A stretch of 49,227 bases of DNA from Acrocarpospora phusangensis (GCF_016862995.1 NZ_BOOA01000060.1:1-49227), one strand, 5' to 3'. Positions 8,139 through 16,677 are shown, counted from the stretch's first letter. Notes: generated by a model from the sequence alone, not told the origin. Numbers and translations are program-made.

Positions 8139-9949
8139 CTCGCGTACGCCTCCAGCTCGAAGACGCGGGCCGCGGTATCGGAGTCACTCGTCGGAGTGAT
8201 CACGTTCAGGCGGATATATCGGGCGGACGCCGGGGTGAACGTGTGCGTCGTCGTGCTGGCCGTGTTGTTCCGTACGGTCGCGACGTTCGTCCAGGTGGTG
8301 CCGTTGGTGCTGATCTGCAGGTCGAAGTCCTTGGTGTTCCAGGACGTCTTCTCCCCGCCCGCGCCCGAGTGGCGCAGCACCACCCTGCCGACCGTGGCCG
8401 CGGACTGCAGGTCCACCCGGAGCCACTTGGACGCCCCGAGCGAGCACCACTTGTCGGCCAGGCCGCCGTTGAAGGTGCCGTTGACCGCCTTGGCGGGGCC
8501 CTCGTTGGCGGCGCACTGGCTGTCGGCGGTGGCCGGCTTGTTGAGGGCGAGGTTCGGGGCGCCCGTCTGCGGGACGTACAGGCGGAGGTCGGTGAGGCTG
8601 GCGCTGCCCTCGTACACGTTGGTGTAGAGGTCGCCGATCACGAAGTAGTCCGGGTAGGACGAGCCGGCCGGCCACTGGTTGGGCCAGGTGGTGCTGCCGT
8701 TGGGCTCGTTCTGGACCAGGCTGGCGTTGTAGCGGCCGTCGTACTCGCCGGGCGCGGTGTTGTAGTGCCAGATCGGCGCGTTGCCGACGATGAACGGCCG
8801 GTGCATGCGGATCGTGCGCTGGCCCGACCTGGCGAAGTTGCCGGTCACCTCCAGCACGTAGCCGGTCGCGTCCCGCTCGATGGCGAAGGTGTAGAACTGG
8901 TTCGGCATCAGCTCGGGCTGCAGTTCGGCCGCCGAGGACAGCTGCTGCTCGGCCACGCCGCCGGAGCACGGCGTCATGAACCACTGCGAGTTCCCGGCCA
9001 GCCCGCCGGGACCGGGCGTCCAGTTCGGCAGGCCGCTGATCCACATGTTGACCGTGTTGAAGTTGCTGTCCCGGTAGTTGTAGTAGGTGTTGCCGGCGGC
9101 GTTGCAGATCCGGCCGCCGGTGCCGGAACCCACCCGGTCCGGGTGCTGGGAGAAGGAGTCCATCAGCACCTTGCGGCGGTAGTGCCAGAAGTGGTTGTTG
9201 CGGGGGGCCGGGTTGGCGAAGTCCACGATCGCCATGAAGTGGAAGCCGTTGTAGCCGTACACGCCGGACCGCACGTCCTGCCACTCGCAGTACGGCACCG
9301 ACGCGTTCCCGCTCCACCCCGGCGAACGCGACCCCTCACCCCACGGATGCTGCGTCTTGCAGCCCGTGTTGCCGTACCCGTTGGTCCGGTTGTTGTACGT
9401 GATCGAGCCGTTCCGCTTGCCGCCGAAGTCGAGCGTCTTCAGCTTGTACTCGACGCGGTAGCGGTCGGGCAGCCGGTTGGTGGGGCGCAGGATCACGCCG
9501 CCCGTGTGGTCGGGCACGTTCATCACCGCGACGCTCTCCGCGCCCAGGGCCTGCGTGGTGAGCGTCGGCGGGCTCTCCAGCGCGCCGTCCCTGTTCCAGT
9601 CGCGGGCCGACAGCGACGCGGTCAGCCAGCCGTTCTGCCCGACCGGGAACTCCTTGCGGTAGGTGTGGAAGGAGTTGAGCGCCGTCGTCCAGGCGGGGCC
9701 GTAGTCGTTGCGGTACCACTGCCCGGGATCGTCCATGATCGTGTCGAACGGCTGGGCGTAGGTGTCCCGCACCCAGGGCGCGTTGCCCGGGTTCAGCGGC
9801 GAGGTGAACGTCTCGTTGTAGAGGAGGGTCCAGCCGGGGCGGACCGGATCGTCGGCGCTGGCCGCCGGGCTGATGGCGACGGTTCCGGCGAGGAGGAGGC
9901 AGGAGGCGGCCGCGGCGATGGCCGCCCGGCGCATGAGCGTTGTCTTCAT
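8135..9949 (-). CDS. Secreted protein with C-terminal F5/8 type C (discoidin) domain
   Basis: 604 residues. Residues 1-32 form a Sec signal peptide (twin Arg, hydrophobic AAIAAAASCLLLAGTVAI, cleavage near PAASA|DD). A large Trp/Tyr/Asn-rich region follows (about 33-460; many GxW and YNN patterns, several Cys) that looks like a beta-sandwich carbohydrate-active or lectin-like module, but I cannot name its family. The last ~140 residues match the discoidin/CBM32 fold: NLALNKPATADSQC, WCSLGASKWLRVDLQSAATVGRVVLRH, DFDLQISTNGTTWT, ARYIRLNV, RVFELEAY. An AGAAGG ribosome site precedes the ATG. It is the distal gene after a sugar ABC transporter, so an extracellular glycan-binding or degrading role feeding that transporter is plausible. 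No catalytic residues can be assigned. Confidence 0.75.
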   Translation of the reverse strand: MKTTLMRRAAIAAAASCLLLAGTVAISPAASADDPVRPGWTLLYNETFTSPLNPGNAPWVRDTYAQPFDTIMDDPGQWYRNDYGPAWTTALNSFHTYRKEFPVGQNGWLTASLSARDWNRDGALESPPTLTTQALGAESVAVMNVPDHTGGVILRPTNRLPDRYRVEYKLKTLDFGGKRNGSITYNNRTNGYGNTGCKTQHPWGEGSRSPGWSGNASVPYCEWQDVRSGVYGYNGFHFMAIVDFANPAPRNNHFWHYRRKVLMDSFSQHPDRVGSGTGGRICNAAGNTYYNYRDSNFNTVNMWISGLPNWTPGPGGLAGNSQWFMTPCSGGVAEQQLSSAAELQPELMPNQFYTFAIERDATGYVLEVTGNFARSGQRTIRMHRPFIVGNAPIWHYNTAPGEYDGRYNASLVQNEPNGSTTWPNQWPAGSSYPDYFVIGDLYTNVYEGSASLTDLRLYVPQTGAPNLALNKPATADSQCAANEGPAKAVNGTFNGGLADKWCSLGASKWLRVDLQSAATVGRVVLRHSGAGGEKTSWNTKDFDLQISTNGTTWTNVATVRNNTASTTTHTFTPASARYIRLNVITPTSDSDTAARVFELEAYAS

Positions 9950-9970
9950 CGGATCCTTCTCAGGAAGGGG

Positions 9971-10002
9971 GGCCAGGTGGCGTCGCCGTCCGCCACCGGG
10001 CC
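9971..10002 (-). terminator. Intergenic hairpin between ABC operon and discoidin gene
   Basis: Arms GGCCAGGTGGCG and CGCCACCGGGCC (one mismatch) enclose an 8-nt loop in the 61-bp gap between the lipoprotein gene stop and the discoidin gene start. No U-tract follows on the minus strand. It may be a partial terminator or an mRNA-processing stem that uncouples the secreted protein from the transporter genes. Confidence 0.45.
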
Positions 10003-10010
10003 GCGGGGGG

Positions 10011-10997
10011 CTAGAAGCTGCCGTCAGGGTTCATGAACTGAGCTGCGTTCTCCTTGGTGACTCGGGGGGACGGAACGACCGTGTCCTTCTCGACCTGGGC
10101 GCCGCCCAGGATCTCCACCGCCCGGTCCAGGCCGAGCGCGCCGATGATGTCGGCGTCGTTCAGGCCGGTGACCAGGTAGTTGGTGCCGTCCATGATCGCC
10201 TTCAGGGCCTCGGCCTGGCCGTCCACGCCCGCGATGATGATCTGGTCGGTCTTGCCGGCGTCCGCGATCGCCCGCTGCGCGCCCAGGCACATCGCGTCGT
10301 TCTCGCAGAACACCGCCTTCAGGTCGCCGTTGGTGGCCAGCAGGCTCTCCATCACGGTGAGCCCGCCGTCCGAACCCCAGTTGCCGAAGTCCGGGGCCTC
10401 CACGAGCGTGATGTTCGGCTTGGTGGACAGCACCGACTTGACCCCGTTGGTACGGGCGGAGCCGATGGTGTTGTCGGCCGGGCCGCCCTTGATGATGCCG
10501 ACCTTGCCGCCGTCCGCCAGCTTCTCGGCCAGGAACTCGCCGTTCTGCCGGCCGATGGCCTCGTTGTCCGGGCCGATCCAGCTGGTGTACTCACCGGTCT
10601 GGAACTTGCGGTCCACCAGCACGACCGGCTTGCCGGCCGCCTTGATGGAGTTGAGCACCGCGGGCGCCGACTCCAGCGGGCCGCCGGAGATGATGATCGC
10701 GTCCACGTTCTTGCTCAGCAGGTCCTCCACGTTGGAGGCCAGCTTGGCCGCGTCCCCGTTCGCGTCCGTGCTGATGATCTCGACGTTGCCCTTCTTCTTG
10801 GCCTGCGCCGCGATGGCCTTGTCCATGCCGCTGAAGTACGGCCCGCCGAGCATGAAGTTGGCCACGCCGATGGTGTATTGCCCGCCGCCGGACGCCGAGG
10901 CCGCCGGAGCGGCGGGATCGGCTTCGGACGAGCAGCCGGTGACGACCAGGGCGAGCGCGCCCGCCAGCAGCAGGCCGCTCAGTCTTCTCGTGATCAT
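10011..10997 (-). CDS. Sugar ABC transporter substrate-binding lipoprotein (RbsB-like)
   Basis: 328 residues. A lipoprotein signal peptide ends in the lipobox LVVTGC (Cys22), so the mature protein is anchored to the outer face of the membrane. The rest is a type I periplasmic-binding fold of the ribose/galactose family (IGVANFMLGGPYFSGMDKAIAAQA, VDAIIISGGPLESA, KPVVLVDRKF, GKVGIIKG, AVFCENDAMCLGAQRAI, IIIAGVDGQAEALKAI). GGGAG precedes the ATG. It follows the permease gene after 19 bp and is the solute receptor of the 11017-13433 transporter. The ligand is likely a monosaccharide, deoxysugar or polyol, or possibly an autoinducer-2-like molecule; which one cannot be read here. Confidence 0.9.
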   Translation of the reverse strand: MITRRLSGLLLAGALALVVTGCSSEADPAAPAASASGGGQYTIGVANFMLGGPYFSGMDKAIAAQAKKKGNVEIISTDANGDAAKLASNVEDLLSKNVDAIIISGGPLESAPAVLNSIKAAGKPVVLVDRKFQTGEYTSWIGPDNEAIGRQNGEFLAEKLADGGKVGIIKGGPADNTIGSARTNGVKSVLSTKPNITLVEAPDFGNWGSDGGLTVMESLLATNGDLKAVFCENDAMCLGAQRAIADAGKTDQIIIAGVDGQAEALKAIMDGTNYLVTGLNDADIIGALGLDRAVEILGGAQVEKDTVVPSPRVTKENAAQFMNPDGSF

Positions 10998-11016
10998 GGT
11001 GACTTTCTCCCAGGGG

Positions 11017-11967
11017 TCAGCCGCGCACCCGGTTGGTGCGCTGGACGAGGATGACGGCGATGATGATCAACCCCTTGAGCACTTGCTGCCAGAAGCTCTG
11101 CACGCCGTACAGGTTGAGGAGGTTGTTGATCAGGACCAGCACCAGGACGCCGCCGAACGTGGCGCGGGCGGACCCGCGCCCGCCGGCCAGGCTGGCGCCG
11201 CCGATGACGCACGCGGCGATGGCGTCCAGCTCGAAGGCCACGCCGACGCTCGGCTGCGCGATGCCGACCCGGCTGGCCAGGATGACCCCGGCCAGTCCGG
11301 CGCAGGCGCCGCTGATCGTGTACGCGAGCGTCACATGCCGCGGCACGTTGATGCCCGCCAGCCGGACCGTCTCGGCGTTGCCGCCGATCGCCACGATGGA
11401 ACGCCCGGCCGGGGTGCGGGTGAGGAACACCCCGCCGACCACGAAGACGGCCAGCATGATGAGCGTGCTGACCGGGATCGGCCCCGCCATCGCCGAGCCG
11501 AGGGTGAAGAACGCCGGGTCCTCCGGCGCGATCGGCACCTCGGAGTAGACGAACGCGAGGCCGCGGATGGTGGTCAGCGACGCCAGCGTGACCACGAACG
11601 CGGCCAGCCCGAACCGGGCCACCAGCACGCCGTTGATCAGGCCGAAGCCGACGCCGGAGAGCACGCCGACGGCCATCGCCACCGGGATCGGCAGCCCGGA
11701 GACCAGGCCCGCGGTGAGGATGCCGGAGAAGGCCACCACCGAGCCGACCGACAGGTCGATGCCGCCGGTGAGGATGACCACCAGCATGCCGAACGCGAGC
11801 AGCCCCGTGGTGACCATCTGCTTGAGCAGGTTGGTGAGGTTGGTCTGGGTGAGGAAGGTGTCCGAGGTGAGCGCCGCCACCGCCACCAGCAGGACGATCA
11901 GCGACACGAACGCCGCCGTGACGGTGACGTCCCGGGTCATTCGGATTCTGGCGATGTGCCCGGTCAT
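11017..11967 (-). CDS. Sugar ABC transporter permease (RbsC-like)
   Basis: 316 residues from the ATG at 11967, which overlaps the ATPase stop (ATGA). An open frame continues upstream but it is antisense-type reading of the ATPase gene, so I take the coupled start. There are eight to ten hydrophobic segments and the family hallmarks GMLVVILTGGIDLSVGS and GGxSLAGGRGS with a C-terminal VLINNLLNLYG...QQVLKGLIIIAVI. It forms the membrane channel for the adjacent ATPase and lipoprotein, in the branched-chain-amino-acid/ribose permease superfamily. Confidence 0.9.
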   Translation of the reverse strand: MTGHIARIRMTRDVTVTAAFVSLIVLLVAVAALTSDTFLTQTNLTNLLKQMVTTGLLAFGMLVVILTGGIDLSVGSVVAFSGILTAGLVSGLPIPVAMAVGVLSGVGFGLINGVLVARFGLAAFVVTLASLTTIRGLAFVYSEVPIAPEDPAFFTLGSAMAGPIPVSTLIMLAVFVVGGVFLTRTPAGRSIVAIGGNAETVRLAGINVPRHVTLAYTISGACAGLAGVILASRVGIAQPSVGVAFELDAIAACVIGGASLAGGRGSARATFGGVLVLVLINNLLNLYGVQSFWQQVLKGLIIIAVILVQRTNRVRG

Positions 11968-13433
11968 GCGGCCTGTCCGATCGCGTACGCGAGGACCTCG
12001 TCCTCGGTGGTGGCCTCCGAGCGCAGGTCGCCGGCCAGGCGGCCCTCGCGCATCACGAGCACCCGGTCGGTCGCGCCGAGAACCTCGGTGAGGTCGGAGG
12101 AGATGAGCAGCACGGCGAGCCCCCGCCGGGCCAGGTCGTCGACCATGCGGTAGATGTCGACCCGCGTCGCCATGTCGACGCCGCGGGTGGGCTCGTCCAG
12201 GATCAGCACGCGCGGCCCGGCCAGCAGCCACTTCGCCAGTACGGCCTTCTGCTGGTTGCCGCCGCTGAGCGCCGCCACCGGCATGGTCGCGCACCCGCCC
12301 GGCTGGATGCCGAGGCGGTCGATCATCTCGCCCACCCGGCGCTTCCGCCCGGCCGTGTCGATCAGGGGCCCGCGCCGGTTCGCGCGCATCGTGGCGAGCG
12401 CGATGTTGTCCAGCACGGTCATGCCCAGGACCAGCCCCGAGCGTTTGCGGTCCTCGGTGACCAGGGCCAGCCCGGCGGCGATCGCCTCGGCGGGGGAGCG
12501 GTACGCGCCGCTGCCGCCCGTCGCGGGCTCCGCGCCGAACACGCACCGGGCCAGCTCACTGCGGCCGGAGCCGACCAGGCCGAACAGCCCGACGATCTCC
12601 CCGGCCCTCAGCTCGAACGAGACGTCCTCGAACTCGCCCTTCCTGCTCAGCCGGGAGACCGCGAGTCTCGTCTCCGCCGTCGTCTCGCGCCGGGCGGGGT
12701 AGATCTGCTCCAGGCGGCGGCCCGCCATCAGGCCGATCAGCTCGGTCTCGCTGGTCCTGGCCGGCTCGGTGGCGGCGATGATCAGGCCGTCCTTGATGAC
12801 CACGATCGAGTCGGCCAGCTCCATCACCTCGGCCAGACGGTGGGAGACGTAGACGACCAGCACGCCGCGCTCCCGCAGCCGCCGGATCAGCGCGAACAGG
12901 GCGTCCAGGTCGCTGCCCGCCAGCACCGCCGACGGTTCGTCCAGCACCAGCACCCGGACCTCGCCGGCCAGCGCTTTGGCGATCTCCACCATCTGCTGGC
13001 GGGCCACCGAGAGGCGGCCGGCCAGCACGCGCGGGTCGATCGCGCCGAAGCCCGCGCTGTCCAGCAGCTCCTGCGCCCTGCGGTGCGCCTCCGGCCAGTC
13101 GATCAGGCCGCCGCGCCGCCGGGGGAACGCCCCCATCAGCAGGTTCTCGGTCACCGACAGGCCGCCGACGATGGACAGCTCCTGGTAGACGGTGCGGATG
13201 CCGCGGGCGTGCGCGTCGTGCGGGGAGCGCAGGTCCACCCGCTCGCCGTCGATGCGCAACTCGCCCGAGGTCATGCGCTGCGCGCCCGCCAGCACGCGGA
13301 TCAAGGTCGACTTCCCCGCGCCGTTCGCGCCCACCACGGCCAGCACCTCGCCCGGCCGCCCGGTGAGGTCCACGCCGTGCAGGACCTCCACGTCGCCGTA
13401 GCTCTGCCGTACGCCCCGGAGTTCGAGGCTCAT
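11964..13433 (-). CDS. Sugar ABC transporter ATP-binding protein (RbsA/XylG type, two NBDs)
   Basis: 489 residues with two fused nucleotide-binding domains. NBD1 has Walker A GANGAGKST, a degenerate signature LSVARQQM, and Walker B VLVLDEPSAVL. NBD2 has a degenerate Walker A-like GLVGSGRSE, signature LSGGNQQK, and Walker B VLILDEPTRGVD. This asymmetry is normal for the ribose/xylose class. The start overlaps the aldehyde dehydrogenase stop and its stop overlaps the permease start, so all three are translationally coupled. It powers import of the sugar bound by the lipoprotein at 10011-10997. Confidence 0.92.
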   Translation of the reverse strand: MSLELRGVRQSYGDVEVLHGVDLTGRPGEVLAVVGANGAGKSTLIRVLAGAQRMTSGELRIDGERVDLRSPHDAHARGIRTVYQELSIVGGLSVTENLLMGAFPRRRGGLIDWPEAHRRAQELLDSAGFGAIDPRVLAGRLSVARQQMVEIAKALAGEVRVLVLDEPSAVLAGSDLDALFALIRRLRERGVLVVYVSHRLAEVMELADSIVVIKDGLIIAATEPARTSETELIGLMAGRRLEQIYPARRETTAETRLAVSRLSRKGEFEDVSFELRAGEIVGLFGLVGSGRSELARCVFGAEPATGGSGAYRSPAEAIAAGLALVTEDRKRSGLVLGMTVLDNIALATMRANRRGPLIDTAGRKRRVGEMIDRLGIQPGGCATMPVAALSGGNQQKAVLAKWLLAGPRVLILDEPTRGVDMATRVDIYRMVDDLARRGLAVLLISSDLTEVLGATDRVLVMREGRLAGDLRSEATTEDEVLAYAIGQAA

Positions 13434-14818
13434 CCGAACGCCTCCATGACGATGATCGACTTCTGCCGGGTGAAGTCGAGGACCGTCTCGTGCAGGCCCT
13501 CGCGGTAGCCGCCGGTGTCCTTGGTGCCGCCGAACGGCAGGTTCTCGGCGCGCAGGGCCGTCGAGCCGTTGATCACCACGCCGCCGACGTCCAGGTGCCT
13601 GGCCAGGGTGAAGGCGCGGGAGACGTCACGGGTGAAGACGGCGGCGTGCAGGCCGTACGGGGACTCGTTGGCCATGCGCACGGCGTCCATGGGGTCGGTG
13701 AAGCGGGCCACCGGGGCGACCGGGCCGAAGATCTCCTCGGCGAACGCCGGGCTGGTCGCGGGGACTTCGGTGAGCACCACCGGGTCCACGAACGCGCCGC
13801 GCCTGGCGCCGCCCGCGACGAGGCCGGCCCCGTCCTCCACCAGGCGCTCCACCGCCGCCGACACCCGCTCCGCGGCGTCCTCGGTGATCAGAGGTCCGAC
13901 GTCGGTGGACTCCTGGAGCTGGTCGCCGACCACGAGCTTGGCCGTCTGGGCCAGCAGGGAGGCCAGGAACGCGTCGTGGATGCCGTCCTGGGCGTACACG
14001 CGCTTGACCGCGCAGCAGATCTGGCCGTTGCCGCGCGCCAGGCGGCCGAGCACCACCGCCTTGGCGGCCTCCTCCGGATCGGCGTCGTCGCAGACGATGA
14101 GGGCGTCGTTGCCGCCGAGCTCCAGGAAGACCTTGCGCAGCGAGCCCGCCGCCAGGGTGGCGATGGCCCGGCCCGCGGCGGTGCTGCCGGTGAGGCTGAC
14201 CGCGGCCACGCCCGGCAGGGTGGCCAGGGCCTGCGAGACCGCGACCCCGCCGGTGACCAGCTGGTGCGCGTGTTTTGGTAACCCCGCTGCCGCGATCAGT
14301 TCGGCCACGCGGGTCAGGGCGAGCGGGCATTTGGCGGGCGGCTGCACGATGACCGCGTTCCCGGCGGCCAGGGCGGCGGCGGCCTTGTGCGCGTACAGCT
14401 CGACCGGGTAGTTGAACGGCACCAGCGCCGCCACCACCCCGAGCGGCTCCCGCGTGGTCACCGCCAGATGCCGCTCCAGGCCCGGTACGGCGTCCAGCGG
14501 GATCTGGCGGCCGAACAGCCGGGTGGCCTCGCCCGCGTACCCCCGGAAGATCCGGATCGCGGCCGCCACCTCACCCCTGGTCTGGACGATCGGCTTGCCG
14601 TTCTCGGCCGCGAGCAGCTTGGCCAGGTCCTCCTGCTCGGCCTCGATCAGGCCGGCGACGGCGAGCAGCAGTTCGGCGCGGCGGTGCGCGGGCAGGGCCG
14701 CCATCGCGCGCTGCCCCTCCTGCGCCGCCTCGACCACCTCGGCCACATCCCGCGCATCCAGATCCGGCACCTCGCCGAGATGCTCTCCGGTGCCGGGGTT
14801 ACGGACGACGATGGACAT
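13430..14818 (-). CDS. NAD(P)-dependent aldehyde dehydrogenase
   Basis: 462 residues from the ATG at 14818, chosen because GAGGAG lies 7-8 nt upstream and MSIVVRNPGTGE is the normal family N-terminus. Signatures: FNYPVELYAHKAAAALAAGNAVI (cofactor binding), GSTAAGRAI, FLELGGNDALIV (general-base Glu), RGNGQICCAVKRV (nucleophilic Cys), EEIFGPVAPV, and NLPFGGTKDTG. It oxidises an aldehyde, probably a catabolic one such as lactaldehyde or a semialdehyde, generated from the imported sugar. It lies between the IclR regulator and the transporter genes in one transcription unit. The frame stays open upstream through a repeat tract to an ATG at 15241 that overlaps the IclR stop. Use of that start would add 141 acidic repeat residues, but it lacks a ribosome site. 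Confidence 0.88.
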   Translation of the reverse strand: MSIVVRNPGTGEHLGEVPDLDARDVAEVVEAAQEGQRAMAALPAHRRAELLLAVAGLIEAEQEDLAKLLAAENGKPIVQTRGEVAAAIRIFRGYAGEATRLFGRQIPLDAVPGLERHLAVTTREPLGVVAALVPFNYPVELYAHKAAAALAAGNAVIVQPPAKCPLALTRVAELIAAAGLPKHAHQLVTGGVAVSQALATLPGVAAVSLTGSTAAGRAIATLAAGSLRKVFLELGGNDALIVCDDADPEEAAKAVVLGRLARGNGQICCAVKRVYAQDGIHDAFLASLLAQTAKLVVGDQLQESTDVGPLITEDAAERVSAAVERLVEDGAGLVAGGARRGAFVDPVVLTEVPATSPAFAEEIFGPVAPVARFTDPMDAVRMANESPYGLHAAVFTRDVSRAFTLARHLDVGGVVINGSTALRAENLPFGGTKDTGGYREGLHETVLDFTRQKSIIVMEAFG

Positions 14819-15237
14819 GCGCTCACTCCTCGAATTGCTGTTCACGTCTTGGTGTGTGTCGTCTGCGGGCCTGCCGGAGGGCTGACCCATGGGCTTGCCC
14901 GTGGCCCGGCCCGGGGGGCGACCTGCGGCTATGGGCTGACCTGCGGGGTGACGTGTGGTCTGACTCGCGGACCCGCTTGCGGGCCGGCTCATGGCTCGGC
15001 CGTCTTCCGGGGCCCGGCCGTCTTCCGGAGTCCGGTCGTCTTCCGGGATCCGGTCGTCTTCCGGGATCCGGTCGTCTTCCGGGATCCGGTCGTCTTCCGG
15101 GATCCGGTCGTCTTCCGGAGTCCGGTCGTCTTCCGGGATCCGGTTGTCTTCCGGAGTCCGGTTGTCCTCCGGGATCCGGTCGTCTTCCTGGATCCGGCCG
15201 TTGACGGGGCCGCAGCCGTTGGCGGTCTGGTTGCCGG
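14819..15237 (-). other. Repeat-rich spacer between iclR-type gene and aldehyde dehydrogenase gene
   Basis: About 420 bp. The part next to the dehydrogenase (14860-15000) is low-complexity GC-rich DNA that, read in the dehydrogenase frame, gives Gly-Gln-Pro/Gly-Arg-Pro-like tracts. The part next to the regulator holds the 18-bp minisatellite. No stop interrupts the dehydrogenase frame from 15241 to 14818, but the repeat unit has no stop in the other frames I checked either, so openness alone does not prove coding. The GAGGAG ribosome site of the dehydrogenase lies at the 14820s. Confidence 0.7.
15001..15198. repeat. 18-bp minisatellite, 11 units
   Basis: Eleven tandem units of CGTCTTCCGGGATCCGGT with few variants: GAT/AGT/GGC in the middle, CG or TG at the start, and one TCTTCCT. 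Units 3-6 are identical. On the minus strand, in frame with the downstream aldehyde dehydrogenase, each unit reads as the hexapeptide (I/T)PEDDR or a close variant. Unit length is a multiple of three, so copy-number change would keep the frame. Confidence 0.95.
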
Positions 15238-16023
15238 TCATGGCCGGGTGCCGTTCTTGGCGGTGGGGGCGTAGCCGAGGCGGTGGCTGATATCGGCCGC
15301 CATGGCGAGGGCGCGGGGGGCCAGGCGGTGGCAGTCCTCGATGCTGAACCGGCCCGCCGGGGCCGACACGCTGAAGGCGCCGACCGGCTGCCCCGCCGAG
15401 TTGCGGATGGGCAGGCCGACGCAGCGCACGCCCTCCTCGTTCTCCTCGTCGTCGATGGCGAAGCCCTGGCGGCGGACCAGCTCCAGCTCGGCCAGCAGGT
15501 CGCCGCCGGTCAGCGTCCGCGGGGTCCGGCGATCGAGCTGCCCGGCCAGGACCTTCTCGATGGCGGGGGCGTCGAGCAGGGCCAGCACCGCCTTGCCCAT
15601 CGCCGTACAGTGCAGCGGGGCACGGTTGCCGATGCGGGACACCAGGCGCACCGACTTGGCGCTCTCGACCTTGTCGATGTACACGATCTGGTGGCCCACC
15701 GGAATGCCCAGGTGCACCGTCTCGCCGCTGAGTTCAACCAGCTCCGCCAGGTACGGCTGCGCGGCCGCGCGCAACCCGTCCTCGTCGAGGTACTGCCCGG
15801 CCAGCATGATCAGGGCGACGCCGAGGCGGTAACAGCCTGCGGCGTCGCGGTCCAGGACGCGTAGTTCCAGCAGCGAGGTGACGTACCGGTGGGCCGTGCT
15901 CACCGCCACGCCGGCCCGGGCGGCCAGAGCGCCGAGCGTGATCCCGCTCCGCCCCGCCTCGGACACGGCAGCAACTATTTCGAAAGCCTTGTCAACACTC
16001 GACGACTTCCGTCCGCTCCGCAT
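15238..16023 (-). CDS. IclR-family transcriptional regulator
   Basis: 261 residues. The N-terminal winged HTH (SVDKAFEIVAAVSEAGRSGITLGALAARAGVAVSTAHRYVTSLLELRVL) is followed by the IclR effector domain (GETVHLGIPVGHQIVYIDKVES, APLHCTAMGKAVLA, GFAIDDEENEEGVRCVGLPI, ALSVSAP-like AFSVSAPAGRFS). Members usually act as ligand-responsive repressors or activators of adjacent catabolic operons. The gene is first in the minus-strand unit with the aldehyde dehydrogenase and sugar transporter, so these are the expected targets. The ATG sits inside a perfect palindrome (16022-16038), which suggests autoregulation. No good ribosome site is visible upstream of the ATG; a leaderless or near-leaderless mRNA is possible. 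Confidence 0.9.
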   Translation of the reverse strand: MRSGRKSSSVDKAFEIVAAVSEAGRSGITLGALAARAGVAVSTAHRYVTSLLELRVLDRDAAGCYRLGVALIMLAGQYLDEDGLRAAAQPYLAELVELSGETVHLGIPVGHQIVYIDKVESAKSVRLVSRIGNRAPLHCTAMGKAVLALLDAPAIEKVLAGQLDRRTPRTLTGGDLLAELELVRRQGFAIDDEENEEGVRCVGLPIRNSAGQPVGAFSVSAPAGRFSIEDCHRLAPRALAMAADISHRLGYAPTAKNGTRP

Positions 16024-16038
16024 TCGAGTTACTCGAAT
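16022..16038. promoter_or_regulatory. Palindromic operator over the IclR-type start codon
   Basis: ATTCGAGT-T-ACTCGAAT: perfect 8-bp arms around one central base, overlapping the regulator start codon (CAT at 16021-16023 on the plus strand). IclR proteins bind short palindromes of this size. Binding here would block initiation of its own operon. Confidence 0.6.
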
Positions 16039-16542
16039 CTATTTTCATATTCCTGCAACACAATTGCGAGAGTTCCACCAGAGATCGGATGTGTCAAGGC
16101 TCGCAGCAAAGGGGGTAGAAGACGCACTTTTCGTGCTCCCAAGTGTCATTTACCGGCAATCTGTGCAACTTTCGACACATGCTCGGTTCATGCGATGACT
16201 AATTTGCAGATTGTGTGATGTTTCTTGCGTCAATCATTTGTCTATCTTGCGAACCGAGACAGGGGCAATGTGGAGGGCAGGCATCGCGCGAGGACGACGG
16301 ACTGCGACATGGTGGGATGGCATCCACTGCCAGATACAGCACCGGTTTGCCCGACGGCGACAACGCTTACCGCAAGAAACCACGCCAGTTCCCCGATCGC
16401 CAGGAGCTCGCCCCCGGCGGGCCTCGGCGGACATCCACTGCGGAGCGACACCGAAGCCGAACAGGCCAACCGGGAGGGGCGCACAGGCCGTGGCAGCCTG
16501 AACCCTCCCTAAAGGCTCCGGACGCGATGGGCGGCGGCTCCT
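16039..16542. other. Non-coding region upstream of the IclR operon
   Basis: About 500 bp without a gene I can support. The part nearest the regulator (16039-16260) is clearly more AT-rich than its surroundings and should hold the minus-strand promoter. The rest has short open frames on both strands with no recognisable protein, no consistent codon bias and no ribosome site. Confidence 0.6.
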
Positions 16543-16601
16543 CTTGGTGCCGGTGCGGCGAGGAGTGTCACCTGCGTAAACGGCGCCGGATAGCGGCGAG
16601 A
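16543..16601 (-). repeat. Interspersed structured repeat, copy A (59-bp core)
   Basis: The core begins CTTGGTGCCGGTGCGGCGAG and ends CGGATAGCGGCGAGA on the plus strand. It is the reverse complement of copies B (48640-48698) and C (48765-48823) and the same orientation as copy D (48885-48944), with few mismatches. Seen from the monooxygenase gene upstream of it on the minus strand, it has the same sense as B and C have after mbtH. The flanking ends of the larger element are not conserved in this copy. Confidence 0.8.
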
Positions 16602-16606
16602 AACAC

Positions 16607-16633
16607 GGCGCCTGGGTGACGTCACCTGGCGCC
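16607..16633 (-). terminator. Strong hairpin downstream of the N-monooxygenase gene
   Basis: GGCGCCTGGGTGAC facing GTCACCTGGCGCC, a 13-bp stem with one bulge and essentially no loop, 44 bp after the stop of the minus-strand monooxygenase gene. No U-run follows, which is common for actinomycete intrinsic-like terminators. Confidence 0.5.
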
Positions 16634-16677
16634 TGATCCGAGTTGAACAGGCGCTTCGTGGGGATTGGCCGGATTTG

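Noticed and set aside
11968-12546. Longer permease call extending into the ATPase gene
   Set aside because: The extra residues are a shadow of the ATPase frame; the ATG at 11967 overlaps the ATPase stop and gives the normal permease length.
15001-15198. CRISPR array
   Set aside because: The 18-bp units are contiguous without spacers and no cas gene is near; it is a minisatellite.
13430-15241. Calling the aldehyde dehydrogenase from the ATG at 15241
   Set aside because: That ATG lacks a ribosome site and adds 141 repeat residues, whereas 14818 has GAGGAG and the normal family N-terminus. Kept as a finding rather than the gene call.
16211-16501. Small plus-strand gene upstream of the IclR operon
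   Set aside because: Several overlapping frames are equally open, composition is not protein-like, and there is no ribosome site or family match.
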